From Chryseobacterium lathyri (lineage in GTDB: Bacteria; Bacteroidota; Bacteroidia; Flavobacteriales; Weeksellaceae), in the NCBI RefSeq assembly GCF_003290185.1, contig NZ_QNFY01000017.1:1-64000 (forward strand): a DNA stretch of 64,000 bases, in the 5' to 3' direction. The notes beneath the pieces are model-generated. The model was not told the DNA's origin. It made no database searches and saw only the letters and a list, made by a program, of their open reading frames with translations. This document shows, in pieces, positions 1 through 8,642 of this stretch. The translations under genes were made by a program, and so were the position numbers. Position 1 is the first letter of the stretch. Every line of letters starts with the position of its first letter.

Positions 1-86
1 TCCACATTTGTTGATGATGAAATTATATTATTTAATATTAAAAAGATAAGCACAGTAATAATAAGTTTAAAAAAAAGAAAAACTAT

Positions 87-2393
87 ATGAAAAAACAAAT
101 ACTTTTGATGGGGATATTTCTTATTTCCAATGTTTTTTTAGCACAAACAAGCAGACTTTGGAAGGAAGCGTCTCAAAAAAATACTTCGGAAATCTTTGAA
201 AATAAGACCAGCATTCTTCACCCCAAAATTTATAATCTTGATTTTGATAATTTAAAGAATGTTTTAGCGAAAGCACCCAAAAGATTTGCTGTTAAAGGAA
301 AGTCTGATGTTATTGTTTCTTTCCCAAATTCTAATGGTAACTTTGAAAGTTTCAAAGTAAGAGAAAACTCAAATTTCGATCCTGAATTAGCAGCAAAATA
401 TCCGGATATTAAATCTTATGTTGGTGTAGGTGATGATGACCCTAGTTCTACTATTTATTTCAGTATTTCACCATTGGGATTATCTTCAATGGAGATTTAT
501 GGAAACAAATCAGCGGTTTTTATCGAGCCATATACAAAAGACCTTTCAACTTATGTTGTTTATAAAAAATCAGATAAAAAAGAGAGTTTAGATAAGTTTG
601 AATGTACTGTGCTGGATGTTGCTCAAAAAGGTCTGGATAATTCTGATCTTACCGCAAGACCCAATGCTGATGATGGAAAATTAAGAACTTTCAGATTAGC
701 CTTATCTTGTACAGGTGAATATACAACCTATTTCGGAGGAACAGTAGCGGGTGCATTGGCAGCGATGAACAATACAATGACTCGTGTAAATGGAGTTTTT
801 GAAAAAGATTTCTCTGCAAGAATGATCATTATTGCAAACAATAATGCTGTAATTTATACTGACGCAGCTACAGATCCTTATTCTCCTTCAGCCCAAATGA
901 ATAACTGGAATGCTCAGTTACAGAATACTTTAACTGCGACGATTGGAGAAGCAAACTACGATATCGGCCATTTATTTGGGGCAACTGGTGGTGGTGGAAA
1001 TGCTGGTTGTATTGGTTGTGTTTGTACCAATGGATCAAAAGGAAGTGGATATACTTCCCCGGCAAATGCTATTCCATCTGGTGATAGTTTTGATATTGAT
1101 TATGTTGCCCATGAAATGGGGCATCAGTTTGGAGGAAATCATACATTTTCTCATAATATTGAATCAGCAGGGGTAAATATGGAGCCCGGTTCAGGATCTA
1201 CAATTATGGGGTATGCAGGGATTACCAACCAGGATGTGCAACAACATTCAGATCCATTTTTTCATGCTATAAGTATTCAGCAGATTACCAATAATATTAA
1301 AACAAAAACCTGCCCGGTAATTACAAATACCGGAAATGCTATTCCTACAGCTGATGCAGGATTAGATTATATCATTCCGAAGGGCACTCCATTTATGCTT
1401 ACAGGAACGGGCACTGACGGAGATGGAGATGCTCTAACCTATATTTGGGAGCAAATGGATAAAGCTGTTGCTGGACAAACCGGAGCAAATTCTGCGGCAA
1501 CTGCAACAAAAGCTTCTGGTCCTACTTTCAGATCTTGGACTCCACAAACTACTCCTATTAGATATTTTCCAACAATGACTTCAGTATTAGCTGGAGCAAC
1601 TACTACTCAAGGTTTGGCAATTCCTGTAGAAGCTTTATCAAATGTTGCCAGAACCTATAACTTCAGGTTTACCACTCGTGACAATAGAGCGGGAGGTTCT
1701 GGAAACAATTCTGATGATATGGTAGTTACAGTGAATGCAGCTGCAGGCCCGTTTACCGTAACTTCACAAAATACTACTGGCGTTGTTTGGACTGAAGGTC
1801 AGTCATATGCAATTACATGGAATGTTGCCAATACAACAACGGCACCGATAAGCGCACCTAATGTAACAATCCTGTTGTCAAAAGACGGCGGTCTCACGTT
1901 CCCAACTGTTTTGGTGGCAAGCACTCCTAATACAGGTTCTTATAATTATACTGTTCCAGGCGGTCTTGGTACAATTTCCAATAATGCCAGAATTATGGTA
2001 AAAGCTGTTAATAATATATTCTTTAATGTCAATTTACAGAACTTTACAATTAATTCATCAGTGGTAGTAAACCCACCACCAAATCCAAGAGATCCGGTAA
2101 CAGTCCCTACAAGAGTTTACCAGGGACTGATGATATATCCCGTGCCTTCCAACGATGGGTATGTGTATATCAAAGCTGATTTCCCTAGACAGGTTCCACT
2201 TCGTCCTTATGTTATTACCTACGAATTATTTTCAATGGATGGAAAGCTGATTGTTCCTAAAAAGACCAAATATATATTTGATCAACTTCTGGAACAGATT
2301 AACTTAAAACATTTGCCTACCGAATCCTATATGATTCATGTTACTGTAGACGGAGAGAAAATTGTTAAGAAATTAATGATGATACCTAAGTAA
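87..2393 (+). CDS. Secreted zinc metallopeptidase (reprolysin/metzincin type) with T9SS sorting domain
   Basis: Predicted secreted zinc endopeptidase. An N-terminal signal peptide (residues 1-19, ending FLAQ) is followed by a propeptide-like region (about 25-200). The metzincin catalytic domain has the zinc motif HEMGHQFGGNH (H342, E343, H346, H352) and a downstream Met-turn (IMGYAG, about 373-378), the pattern of M12B-like bacterial peptidases. Ig/cadherin-like beta domains follow (about 415-640). The last 80 or so residues (IYPVPSNDG ... KKLMMIPK) look like a type A T9SS C-terminal domain, so export across the outer membrane and removal of the tail are inferred. The gene stands alone. The first 86 bases of the window hold no gene and no exact TAnnTTTG promoter. 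Substrate unknown. Confidence 0.9.
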   Translation: MKKQILLMGIFLISNVFLAQTSRLWKEASQKNTSEIFENKTSILHPKIYNLDFDNLKNVLAKAPKRFAVKGKSDVIVSFPNSNGNFESFKVRENSNFDPELAAKYPDIKSYVGVGDDDPSSTIYFSISPLGLSSMEIYGNKSAVFIEPYTKDLSTYVVYKKSDKKESLDKFECTVLDVAQKGLDNSDLTARPNADDGKLRTFRLALSCTGEYTTYFGGTVAGALAAMNNTMTRVNGVFEKDFSARMIIIANNNAVIYTDAATDPYSPSAQMNNWNAQLQNTLTATIGEANYDIGHLFGATGGGGNAGCIGCVCTNGSKGSGYTSPANAIPSGDSFDIDYVAHEMGHQFGGNHTFSHNIESAGVNMEPGSGSTIMGYAGITNQDVQQHSDPFFHAISIQQITNNIKTKTCPVITNTGNAIPTADAGLDYIIPKGTPFMLTGTGTDGDGDALTYIWEQMDKAVAGQTGANSAATATKASGPTFRSWTPQTTPIRYFPTMTSVLAGATTTQGLAIPVEALSNVARTYNFRFTTRDNRAGGSGNNSDDMVVTVNAAAGPFTVTSQNTTGVVWTEGQSYAITWNVANTTTAPISAPNVTILLSKDGGLTFPTVLVASTPNTGSYNYTVPGGLGTISNNARIMVKAVNNIFFNVNLQNFTINSSVVVNPPPNPRDPVTVPTRVYQGLMIYPVPSNDGYVYIKADFPRQVPLRPYVITYELFSMDGKLIVPKKTKYIFDQLLEQINLKHLPTESYMIHVTVDGEKIVKKLMMIPK

Positions 2394-2413
2394 ACTATCC
2401 AAATAAATTATAT

Positions 2414-2446
2414 AAAAAAACCGTTCATCTGAACGGTTTTTTTATT
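2414..2446. terminator. Bidirectional intrinsic terminator
   Basis: The stem CCGTTCA/TGAACGG has a 3-nt loop, flanked by an A-run on the left and a T-run on the right. It can therefore end both the peptidase gene (plus strand) and prfC (minus strand), which converge here. Confidence 0.85.
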
Positions 2447-2458
2447 TTTTATTGCAAT

Positions 2459-4054
2459 TTAGTCTTGTTGAAATTCACTGATGAAATGCAGCTTCACATT
2501 CGGGAATTTTTCCTGAGTCATGTGAATCGTAAACGAAGAATCTGCGAGGAATACAAGCTGATCATATTTATCTCTGGCAAGGAAACGCTGCTTTAATCTT
2601 GCAAACTCCTTAAACTCGTCAGATTTTTCATCTGCTTCCACCCAGCACGCCTTATGCATAGAAAGAGGTTCGTAGGTACATTTGGCACCATATTCATGCT
2701 CCAGACGGTACTGGATAACCTCATACTGAAGTGCTCCTACAGTTCCGATGATCTTTCTGCCGTTCATTTCAAGAGTAAATAATTGGGCAACTCCTTCATC
2801 CATCAGCTGATCAATACCTTTGGCCAACTGTTTAGCTTTAAGCGGATCGCTGTTGTTGATATAACGGAAGTGTTCCGGAGAGAAGCTTGGCACTCCTTTG
2901 AAGCTCAGTTTTTCACCTCCTGTTAACGTATCACCGATCCTGAAACTTCCTGTATCATGAAGACCAACAATATCCCCAGGGAAACTTTCATCCACAACCT
3001 CTTTTTTATCAGCAAAGAATGCATTAGGGGAAGAGAATTTCATTTTTTTGCCTTCTCTTACCAACAGGTAATTTTCATTTCTTCTGAATGTTCCCGAAAC
3101 AATTTTTACGAACGCAAGTCTGTCTCTGTGCTTCGGATCCATGTTCGCGTGGATCTTGAAAACGAATCCTGTAAAATTATTCTCTTCCGGCTTTACAAGT
3201 CGTATGTCACTTTCTTTAGGCTGTGGCATTGGAGCAATTTCAATAAATGCATCCAATAGTTCACGCACTCCAAAATTATTTAAAGCCGAACCAAAGAAAA
3301 CCGGCTGTAAATCACCGTTCATATATTCTTCGCGGCTGAATTCAGGATAAACAGACTGTACAAGCTCAAGCTCATCTCTCAGGTTTTGAGCAGCTTTTTC
3401 ACCGATCACCTCATCTATTGAAGGATCATTGATATCGTCAAACTTAACCGTTTCACCAACTCTTTGCTTCTTTTCTTCAAGAAACAGCTGGATATTATTT
3501 TCCCAGATATTATAAATACCCTGGAAATCACTTCCCATACCGATTGGGATAGATAGCGGAACCACTCTTAACCCCAATTTCTGTTCCACTTCATCCAGAA
3601 GATCAAATGCATCCTTACCCTCACGGTCCAGTTTATTAATGAAAACAAGCATTGGGATGTTTCTCATTCTGCAGACTTTTACTAATTTTTCAGTCTGTTC
3701 CTCAACTCCTTTTGCAACGTCAATTACAACGATCACAGAGTCTACGGCAGTTAAAGTTCTGTAAGTATCTTCAGCAAAGTCTTTGTGACCTGGTGTATCC
3801 AGGATGTTGATCTTGTGATCTTTATATTCAAAAGCCAATACGGAAGTCGCTACAGAGATCCCTCTCTGTCTTTCGATTTCCATAAAGTCGGAGGTAGCTC
3901 CTTTTTTTATTTTGTTGGATTTTACCGCACCGGCTTCCTGGATAGCACCCCCGAAAAGAAGTAACTTTTCTGTAAGTGTAGTTTTTCCGGCATCCGGGTG
4001 GGAAATGATCCCGAAAGTCTTTCTTTTCTGTATTTCTTTGATTAAGTCTGACAT
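2459..4054 (-). CDS. prfC: Peptide chain release factor 3 (translational GTPase)
   Basis: Class II release factor GTPase that recycles RF1/RF2 from the ribosome after peptide release. The 531-residue length is normal for RF3. The P-loop is SHPDAGKTT (near residues 18-26), followed by the switch region (RQRGISVATS), the DTPGHKDF G3 motif and the NKLDREG G4 motif. Domains 2 and 3 follow and include HEYGAKC near the C-terminus, as in RF3. It is transcribed alone, with a bidirectional terminator just past its stop. No exact promoter box was found; upstream is a 330-base gap with repeats. Not to be confused with EF-G, which is about 700 residues. Confidence 0.96.
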   Translation of the reverse strand: MSDLIKEIQKRKTFGIISHPDAGKTTLTEKLLLFGGAIQEAGAVKSNKIKKGATSDFMEIERQRGISVATSVLAFEYKDHKINILDTPGHKDFAEDTYRTLTAVDSVIVVIDVAKGVEEQTEKLVKVCRMRNIPMLVFINKLDREGKDAFDLLDEVEQKLGLRVVPLSIPIGMGSDFQGIYNIWENNIQLFLEEKKQRVGETVKFDDINDPSIDEVIGEKAAQNLRDELELVQSVYPEFSREEYMNGDLQPVFFGSALNNFGVRELLDAFIEIAPMPQPKESDIRLVKPEENNFTGFVFKIHANMDPKHRDRLAFVKIVSGTFRRNENYLLVREGKKMKFSSPNAFFADKKEVVDESFPGDIVGLHDTGSFRIGDTLTGGEKLSFKGVPSFSPEHFRYINNSDPLKAKQLAKGIDQLMDEGVAQLFTLEMNGRKIIGTVGALQYEVIQYRLEHEYGAKCTYEPLSMHKACWVEADEKSDEFKEFARLKQRFLARDKYDQLVFLADSSFTIHMTQEKFPNVKLHFISEFQQD

Positions 4055-4388
4055 AGTGTATTTTGAAGTTGCAAAAATCGGGATTTTTTATGAGGTTTCA
4101 AATAATTTGGGAGAATAAGTTGTGGGATCCGGGTTTGAGTGTGGGAGAGTGGGAGAGTGATAGGGTTTTTAGAGGTTCAAGAGAAGATGTAGGATGATAA
4201 TTATTAATATTATACAGTTGGGAGAAAAAATAAGCAATTACCTTCAAATACAGTATTTCCATTAAAAAATTCTCTCACTCTCCCATACTGAGATCCGGCA
4301 CCGTACCTGCGTCCAAGAATTTCCTTTTTTAGTTGCCTAGGGCTTTCAAAAAAATTATCTTTGTTTTTCAAACTTACAGAGAAAAAGT
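4055..4388. other. Intergenic gap with inverted GGGAGAGTG repeats and the CPBP gene promoter
   Basis: Divergent gap of 334 bases with no supported gene. Purine-rich GTGGGAGAGTGGGAGAGTGA (about 4141-4160) is partly complemented by CTCTCACTCTCCCATA (about 4272-4287), giving an imperfect inverted repeat with arms about 110 bases apart. This resembles a dispersed flavobacterial intergenic repeat; that assignment is inference. The right end carries the promoter of the downstream gene. Confidence 0.5.
4333..4363 (+). promoter_or_regulatory. Bacteroidetes-type promoter of the CPBP protease gene
   Basis: A -33 TTG (4333-4335), a 20-base spacer and an exact -7 box TATCTTTG (4356-4363) precede the ATG at 4389. 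This matches the TTTG-N19-21-TAnnTTTG sigma-factor consensus of the phylum. Confidence 0.75.
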
Positions 4389-5219
4389 ATGGAGAATAGC
4401 AGGTATCCGAAGTTTACCTTTACATGGATCGGCGGTCTTGTTTTAGTGGCAGGATTATTTATAGGAACAATGGCTGTTTCTTTTTTCGGCAGTTTTTGGA
4501 AAATTGCTTTTAGGGAAAACCTCGAACTGAAAGACTGGTTCCTGATGGTGACCAATGCTGTAGGTTTTCTGACTGCTATTGCTTTTTTCGATTTTTTCAT
4601 TGTAAGACCTTCAACCGGGAAAAAACTGAACTTCAATTTTTCTCCTACGAATTTTTCTACCTACCTCCTGATATTTCCTATGATGATGGGTATGATGCTC
4701 ATTTCAGAATTCATAACATCTCTTATTCCTACCACAGGGCCGTTCTGGGGAAAATACTATGAGTTTTTCTCAAAGCTTATGGAGCAGCTGACTTTTGAAC
4801 CGGTCATCATGATCATTATGACCGTGATCATGGCCCCTATTTTTGAAGAAATTATTTTCAGGGGGATTATCCAGAAAGGACTTATCAACAAAGGGGTAGA
4901 TCCACGAAGAGCTATTTTTTATGCATCCGTTATTTTTGGGCTAGTTCACGGAAATCCATGGCAGTTTGTAGGAGCCGTATTGCTGGGATGCGTATTGGGG
5001 CTGGTTTACTATAAAACAAAATCGCTATTACTGCCGATGCTGTTACATGGGTTTAATAATCTGTGTTCTTCATTGCTGGTTACCTACACCAAAAGTGAGA
5101 GCTTTGCAGACGCTTTTAAAATTTCCGAATGGGTTATTCTGGCTGTCGGGATTGTGCTTTTTTCTTTGTTCTATTATCTTTTTACGAAAAAGTATAAAGT
5201 ACATTACGCTGAAATTTAA
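4389..5219 (+). CDS. CPBP family intramembrane metalloprotease
   Basis: Polytopic membrane protein of the CPBP (CAAX protease and bacteriocin-processing, Abi/Rce1-like) family. It carries the three family motifs: EEIIFRG (E153-E154 with the arginine), FGLVHGNPW with a putative metal-ligand histidine, and LLHGFNN near residue 220. About eight hydrophobic segments are visible, and the length of 276 residues is typical. The substrate cannot be told from sequence; members range from prenyl-protein proteases to bacteriocin immunity proteins. It has its own promoter and is followed after 57 bases by rdgB on the same strand, so the two may be cotranscribed. Confidence 0.88.
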   Translation: MENSRYPKFTFTWIGGLVLVAGLFIGTMAVSFFGSFWKIAFRENLELKDWFLMVTNAVGFLTAIAFFDFFIVRPSTGKKLNFNFSPTNFSTYLLIFPMMMGMMLISEFITSLIPTTGPFWGKYYEFFSKLMEQLTFEPVIMIIMTVIMAPIFEEIIFRGIIQKGLINKGVDPRRAIFYASVIFGLVHGNPWQFVGAVLLGCVLGLVYYKTKSLLLPMLLHGFNNLCSSLLVTYTKSESFADAFKISEWVILAVGIVLFSLFYYLFTKKYKVHYAEI

Positions 5220-5276
5220 CAAAATTCGGATATAAAATTAACCGTAAATGATACGGAAAAAACAAATTGAGCAAAA

Positions 5277-5864
5277 ATGAATATAGATATGGAATTATTG
5301 GTTGCCACACACAACGAACACAAAAAAGAAGAGATCCAGCAGATCCTGGGAAATCATTTTACAGTAAAAAGTCTTACCGATTATAATATTCATGAAGAAA
5401 TTGTAGAAGATGGCGACTCTTTCAATGCCAACGCCCTGATCAAAGCAAAATACTGTTTTGAAAAAACCGGAATCCCAAGTTTGGGAGACGACAGCGGACT
5501 TGCTGTTGAAGCTTTGGACGGAAGGCCCGGAATTTTTTCTGCACGTTATGCAGGAGATCATGATTTTGCTAAAAATATCGAAAAGGTTTTAAGCGAGCTG
5601 GAAGGTCAGGAAAATAGAAAAGCCTATTTCATTACGGTTCTATGTTACTATGACGAGAATGGAGCCCGTTATTTTGAAGGAAAAGTTCACGGAAATTTAC
5701 TCACAGAAAATAAAGGACATAAGGGTTTTGGATATGATCCCATCTTTGTTCCCGAAGGACATGACAGGACTTTTGCAGAAATGAATCCTGAAGACAAAAA
5801 CAAAATAAGTCACCGCAAACAGGCATTGGATCTGTTTCTTGACTTCCTTAAAGTAAAAGAATAA
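5277..5864 (+). CDS. rdgB: Non-canonical purine NTP pyrophosphatase (RdgB/HAM1)
   Basis: House-cleaning nucleotidase expected to hydrolyse dITP, XTP and related deaminated purine nucleotides to monophosphates. Family signatures are LLVATHNEHKKEE at the N-terminus (substrate lysine region), the GDDSGLAVEALDGRPG catalytic aspartate loop (about 69-84), GFGYDPIFVP (about 150-159) and the C-terminal SHRKQAL. The length of 195 residues is normal. A second ATG at 5289 (MELLVATHN) fits family N-termini slightly better, so the true start may be four codons later. Confidence 0.95.
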   Translation: MNIDMELLVATHNEHKKEEIQQILGNHFTVKSLTDYNIHEEIVEDGDSFNANALIKAKYCFEKTGIPSLGDDSGLAVEALDGRPGIFSARYAGDHDFAKNIEKVLSELEGQENRKAYFITVLCYYDENGARYFEGKVHGNLLTENKGHKGFGYDPIFVPEGHDRTFAEMNPEDKNKISHRKQALDLFLDFLKVKE

Positions 5865-5925
5865 TTAATTCTATGCGGGTCGTATTTAAACTGACATCCA
5901 AAAGATATGTTTAAATTTTCTGTCG

Positions 5926-5933
5926 TACATTTG
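5926..5933 (+). promoter_or_regulatory. -7 promoter box before rnz
   Basis: An exact TACATTTG box lies 18 bases upstream of the TTG start at 5952, which implies a leader of roughly 12 bases. No clear -33 element was found. Confidence 0.55.
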
Positions 5934-5951
5934 TTATAATAAACTATTGAT

Positions 5952-6866
5952 TTGAGTACTTATTTAACGATATTAGGCTTTAATTCAGCTATTCCGACCA
6001 TTAATTCTTCGCCCACGGCACAGCTGCTGGAAATGGAAGAGAGACATTTTCTGATCGATTGCGGAGAAGGAACCCAGGTACAGCTGAGAAAGGCGAAAGC
6101 GAGATTTTCAAAGATCAATCATATCTTTATATCACATCTTCACGGTGATCACTGTTTCGGTCTTCCCGGACTTATCGCCTCTTTCCGTTTGCTCGGAAGG
6201 GATATTCCTCTGCATGTTTATGGCCCGAAAGGAATCAAAAAAATGCTGGAAACCATCTTTACCATTACGGAAACGCATCGTGGTTTTGAAGTGGTTTATC
6301 ATGAGCTGGACAAAGACTATTCCGAAAAAATTTATGAAGACAGCAGGGTAGAAGTATATACCATCCCGCTGGATCACAGAATATACTGTAACGGTTACCT
6401 TTTTAAAGAAAAACCTAAAGACAGGCACCTCAATATGAAGGAAATCGCCAAATACAACGAAATCGAAACCTGTGATTACCACAATATAAAAGCAGGCAAA
6501 GATGTTGTGCTGAGCGATGGCTATGTTCTCAAAAATGAAGTATTAACCTTGGATCCGGCACCTCCTGTTTCCTATGCTTTCTGCAGCGATACCCGGTATC
6601 TTGAATCGGTACTTCCGATTATTAAAAATGTAACGGTTCTGTATCACGAATCCACTTTCCTCCATGACCTGAAAGAAATGGCAGACTATACCGGACATTC
6701 AACAGCTTTGGAAGCGGCAACGATAGCCCAGAAAGCTGAAGTGGGAAAACTGATCCTGGGTCATTTCTCAAACCGGTATGCAGACCTTACGGTATTTACG
6801 GACGAAGCCAGAAATGTTTTTCCCAACACCTTCCTGCCAAAAGCACTGGAAAGCGTAAAAATTTAA
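5952..6866 (+). CDS. rnz: Ribonuclease Z (tRNA 3' processing endonuclease)
   Basis: Metallo-beta-lactamase-fold endonuclease that removes 3' trailers from tRNA precursors. The zinc motif HLHGDH (H62, H64, D66, H67) is followed by the GLPG loop. Later conserved elements include the aspartate motif in YAFCSDTRY and the HES and GH(F)S histidines near the C-terminus. The 304-residue length matches the short bacterial form. The start codon is TTG. The encoded N-terminus (STYLTILGFNSAIPT) is the conserved first strand and the next methionine is about 30 residues inside, so TTG is required. Seven bases separate it from the next gene, suggesting cotranscription. Confidence 0.95.
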   Translation: MSTYLTILGFNSAIPTINSSPTAQLLEMEERHFLIDCGEGTQVQLRKAKARFSKINHIFISHLHGDHCFGLPGLIASFRLLGRDIPLHVYGPKGIKKMLETIFTITETHRGFEVVYHELDKDYSEKIYEDSRVEVYTIPLDHRIYCNGYLFKEKPKDRHLNMKEIAKYNEIETCDYHNIKAGKDVVLSDGYVLKNEVLTLDPAPPVSYAFCSDTRYLESVLPIIKNVTVLYHESTFLHDLKEMADYTGHSTALEAATIAQKAEVGKLILGHFSNRYADLTVFTDEARNVFPNTFLPKALESVKI

Positions 6867-6873
6867 AACCTGT

Positions 6874-7644
6874 ATGCTTAATTTTGAAGAATTGAAAAGC
6901 TTTTTGAATGAAAAGGCAGACCAATACAACAGCCCCGATTTTATTGAAGATGATCCCATACAGATCCCGCACCGTTTCAATGTAAAGCAGGATATAGAAA
7001 TTGCAGGTTTTTTGGCTGCAACTATTTCCTGGGGCAACCGGAAATCAATCATTAAATCTGCAGATAAAATGCTTGATATTATGGGGAATTCACCTTATGA
7101 TTTTGTATTGAATTATTCTGAAAAAGATCTGGATATCCTTCAGGACAAAAGTATCCACAGAACTTTTAACGGTCAGGATTTTGCTTACTTCATCAGGCAG
7201 TTCAACAAGATTTATAAAGAAAATGAGAGCCTGGAAAACTTATTTAAAATAAACGATCAGGAAACTAATTTTCAGCATGCTATTGAAAGGTTCAGAAGCC
7301 GTTTTCTGGAACCTGAAAAGCACAGAAGCCACAAACATATCAGCTCGCCTTATAAAAACTCTTCCTCCAAAAGAATTATAATGTTTCTGCGGTGGATGGT
7401 GCGAAAAGACAAACATGGCGTAGATTTTGGTATTTGGGAAAATATAGATCAGAAATATCTTTCGATCCCGTTAGATGTACATACGGGAAATATTTCCAGA
7501 AAGCTTGGATTGGTTTCCAGAACACAGAACGACTGGAAAACCGTAGAAGAACTGGACGTAGCCATCAGGAAATTTGATGAAAATGATCCGGCTAAATATG
7601 ATTTCGCCCTATTTGGGCTTGGAGTGACCAAAGAACTCTTATAA
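6874..7644 (+). CDS. TIGR02757 family protein (DUF2400), HhH-glycosylase-like
   Basis: Matches the TIGR02757/DUF2400 family, known mainly from Bacteroidetes and spirochaetes. Recognisable parts are the N-terminal YNSPDFIEDDPIQIPHRF segment, the ATISWGNRKSI motif (about 49-59), RIIMFLRWMVRK (about 167-178) and IPLDVHTGNISRKLGL (about 198-213), typical of this fold. The family resembles helix-hairpin-helix DNA glycosylases in structure, but its function is not established, so no reaction is claimed. It lies seven bases after rnz and twelve bases before the next gene. Confidence 0.88.
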   Translation: MLNFEELKSFLNEKADQYNSPDFIEDDPIQIPHRFNVKQDIEIAGFLAATISWGNRKSIIKSADKMLDIMGNSPYDFVLNYSEKDLDILQDKSIHRTFNGQDFAYFIRQFNKIYKENESLENLFKINDQETNFQHAIERFRSRFLEPEKHRSHKHISSPYKNSSSKRIIMFLRWMVRKDKHGVDFGIWENIDQKYLSIPLDVHTGNISRKLGLVSRTQNDWKTVEELDVAIRKFDENDPAKYDFALFGLGVTKELL

Positions 7645-7656
7645 CACTAAGAAACG

Positions 7657-8187
7657 ATGAAAAAAGAAACTGAAAAAATAGACGCTTTAGAAAAAATAGC
7701 GAACGGCATTACATGGTGGGTAGGTTCTATCCCGTCACTCATTGTTCATACTTTATTTTTTATTACCTCATTTCTTTTGCCGATGCTCAATATCGTTGAG
7801 TTTGATAAGATGCTTCTGATCCTTACAACGGTAGTTTCTCTGGAGGCCATTTATCTGGCTATTTTTATTCAGATGTCCGTGAACAAAAGTCACGAAAAGA
7901 TTGAAGATATCCAGGAAGATATTGAAGATATTCAGGAAGATATCGAAGAGATCAGCGAAGATATTGAAGAGATTAGTGAGGATATTGAGGAGATTAATGA
8001 AGATATTGAAGACATCCAGGAAGATATTGAAGAGATCAACGAAGACGAAGATGAGGAAGATCATAATGAAAGGGCCAAGAATGTCATTCTGAAAAGCAAT
8101 GTCAATTCCAATAAGAATGAAATTAAAGCTTTAAAAGATATTATCAGCCAGCTGCAGACAGAAATAGACCAGCTGAAAAAAGAATAA
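7657..8187 (+). CDS. DUF1003-like membrane protein with seven tandem heptad repeats
   Basis: Residues 1-75 look like a DUF1003 membrane domain: two hydrophobic helices (about 20-46 and 50-75) and the family-like phrase SLEAIYLAIFIQMSVN. From residue 82 there are seven perfect-length heptads of the type IEDIQED / IEEISED / IEEINED (82-130), encoded by a 21-base tandem repeat. An acidic linker and a second coiled-coil segment (about 145-176) follow. The repeat predicts a long, very acidic coiled coil next to the membrane, probably cytoplasmic. Function is unknown in the family. Repeat copy number could vary between strains by slippage. Confidence 0.78.
   Translation: MKKETEKIDALEKIANGITWWVGSIPSLIVHTLFFITSFLLPMLNIVEFDKMLLILTTVVSLEAIYLAIFIQMSVNKSHEKIEDIQEDIEDIQEDIEEISEDIEEISEDIEEINEDIEDIQEDIEEINEDEDEEDHNERAKNVILKSNVNSNKNEIKALKDIISQLQTEIDQLKKE
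7900..8046 (+). repeat. Coding tandem repeat, 7 x 21 bp
   Basis: Seven in-frame 21-base units of the form ATTGAAGATATCCAGGAAGAT, with mostly silent or E/D, Q/S/N changes between copies, encode the heptads of the DUF1003-like protein. The period is a multiple of three, so changes in copy number keep the frame. Confidence 0.9.
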
Positions 8188-8642
8188 TACTACCTGAGTT
8201 CGGGTTAAGACATTTCTGTTTTTAATAAGTAAGTAAGCCGAGCAGGGAGGGGGATGTGAGTTGAGGTTAAAAAAACAGTTACAACCCTGTAATTTATTAT
8301 TCTTTTAAAGACTGCTTCATCAAATTTTACGATAACGTCAGAAATTGTAGGTCTGATAGTAACTTCCAGTCTCCCTCTTCAAGCTTCCAGCCTATTATCC
8401 TTAATTTTCTTAATATAAATTATAATTGAACGTAGTTTTCAAGATTAAAAGCAGGCCGTCCGTACAGGTGGTCTGTTTTGTTATGCACATTTCAAAGTTT
8501 AAAAATTAAATTCTACTAATTTTGTGGAATATGTAATTATAAAATAAATTTATTATTAATATAGATGTTAAATTAATTGAATTGACTGAAAAAGAGTGTT
8601 TTTTATTGATATTTTTGTTACATTTGAACAAATAAAAATAAA
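8188..8642. other. 455-base intergenic gap with a fragmentary dispersed repeat
   Basis: No supported gene. Around 8359-8400 is TAACTTCCAGTCTCCC...CAAGCTTCCAGCC, the reverse complement of which resembles the sequence at about 27255-27285 (GGGAGATGGAAGGCCGAAGCTGGAAGTTA). The two look like members of one dispersed intergenic family. The last 60 bases hold the promoter of the next gene. Confidence 0.5.
8619..8626 (+). promoter_or_regulatory. -7 promoter box of first choice-of-anchor L gene
   Basis: An exact TACATTTG box ends 16 bases before the ATG at 8643. The -33 element is not clear. Confidence 0.55.

Noticed and set aside
7900..8046. Tandem 21-bp repeats considered as a CRISPR-like array
   Set aside because: Units are contiguous with no unique spacers and are in frame with a coding gene; no cas genes in the window.
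7768..8064. A 98-codon antisense frame across the heptad repeat, hydrophobic and regular (DIFNIFLDIFN)
   Set aside because: It is the reverse reading of the 21-bp tandem repeat; regularity is inherited from the sense gene and no start or promoter signal supports it.
8188..8642. Possible small RNA or small protein gene in the 455-base gap
   Set aside because: No frame with a convincing start, no promoter box except the one for the next gene, and no strong terminator.
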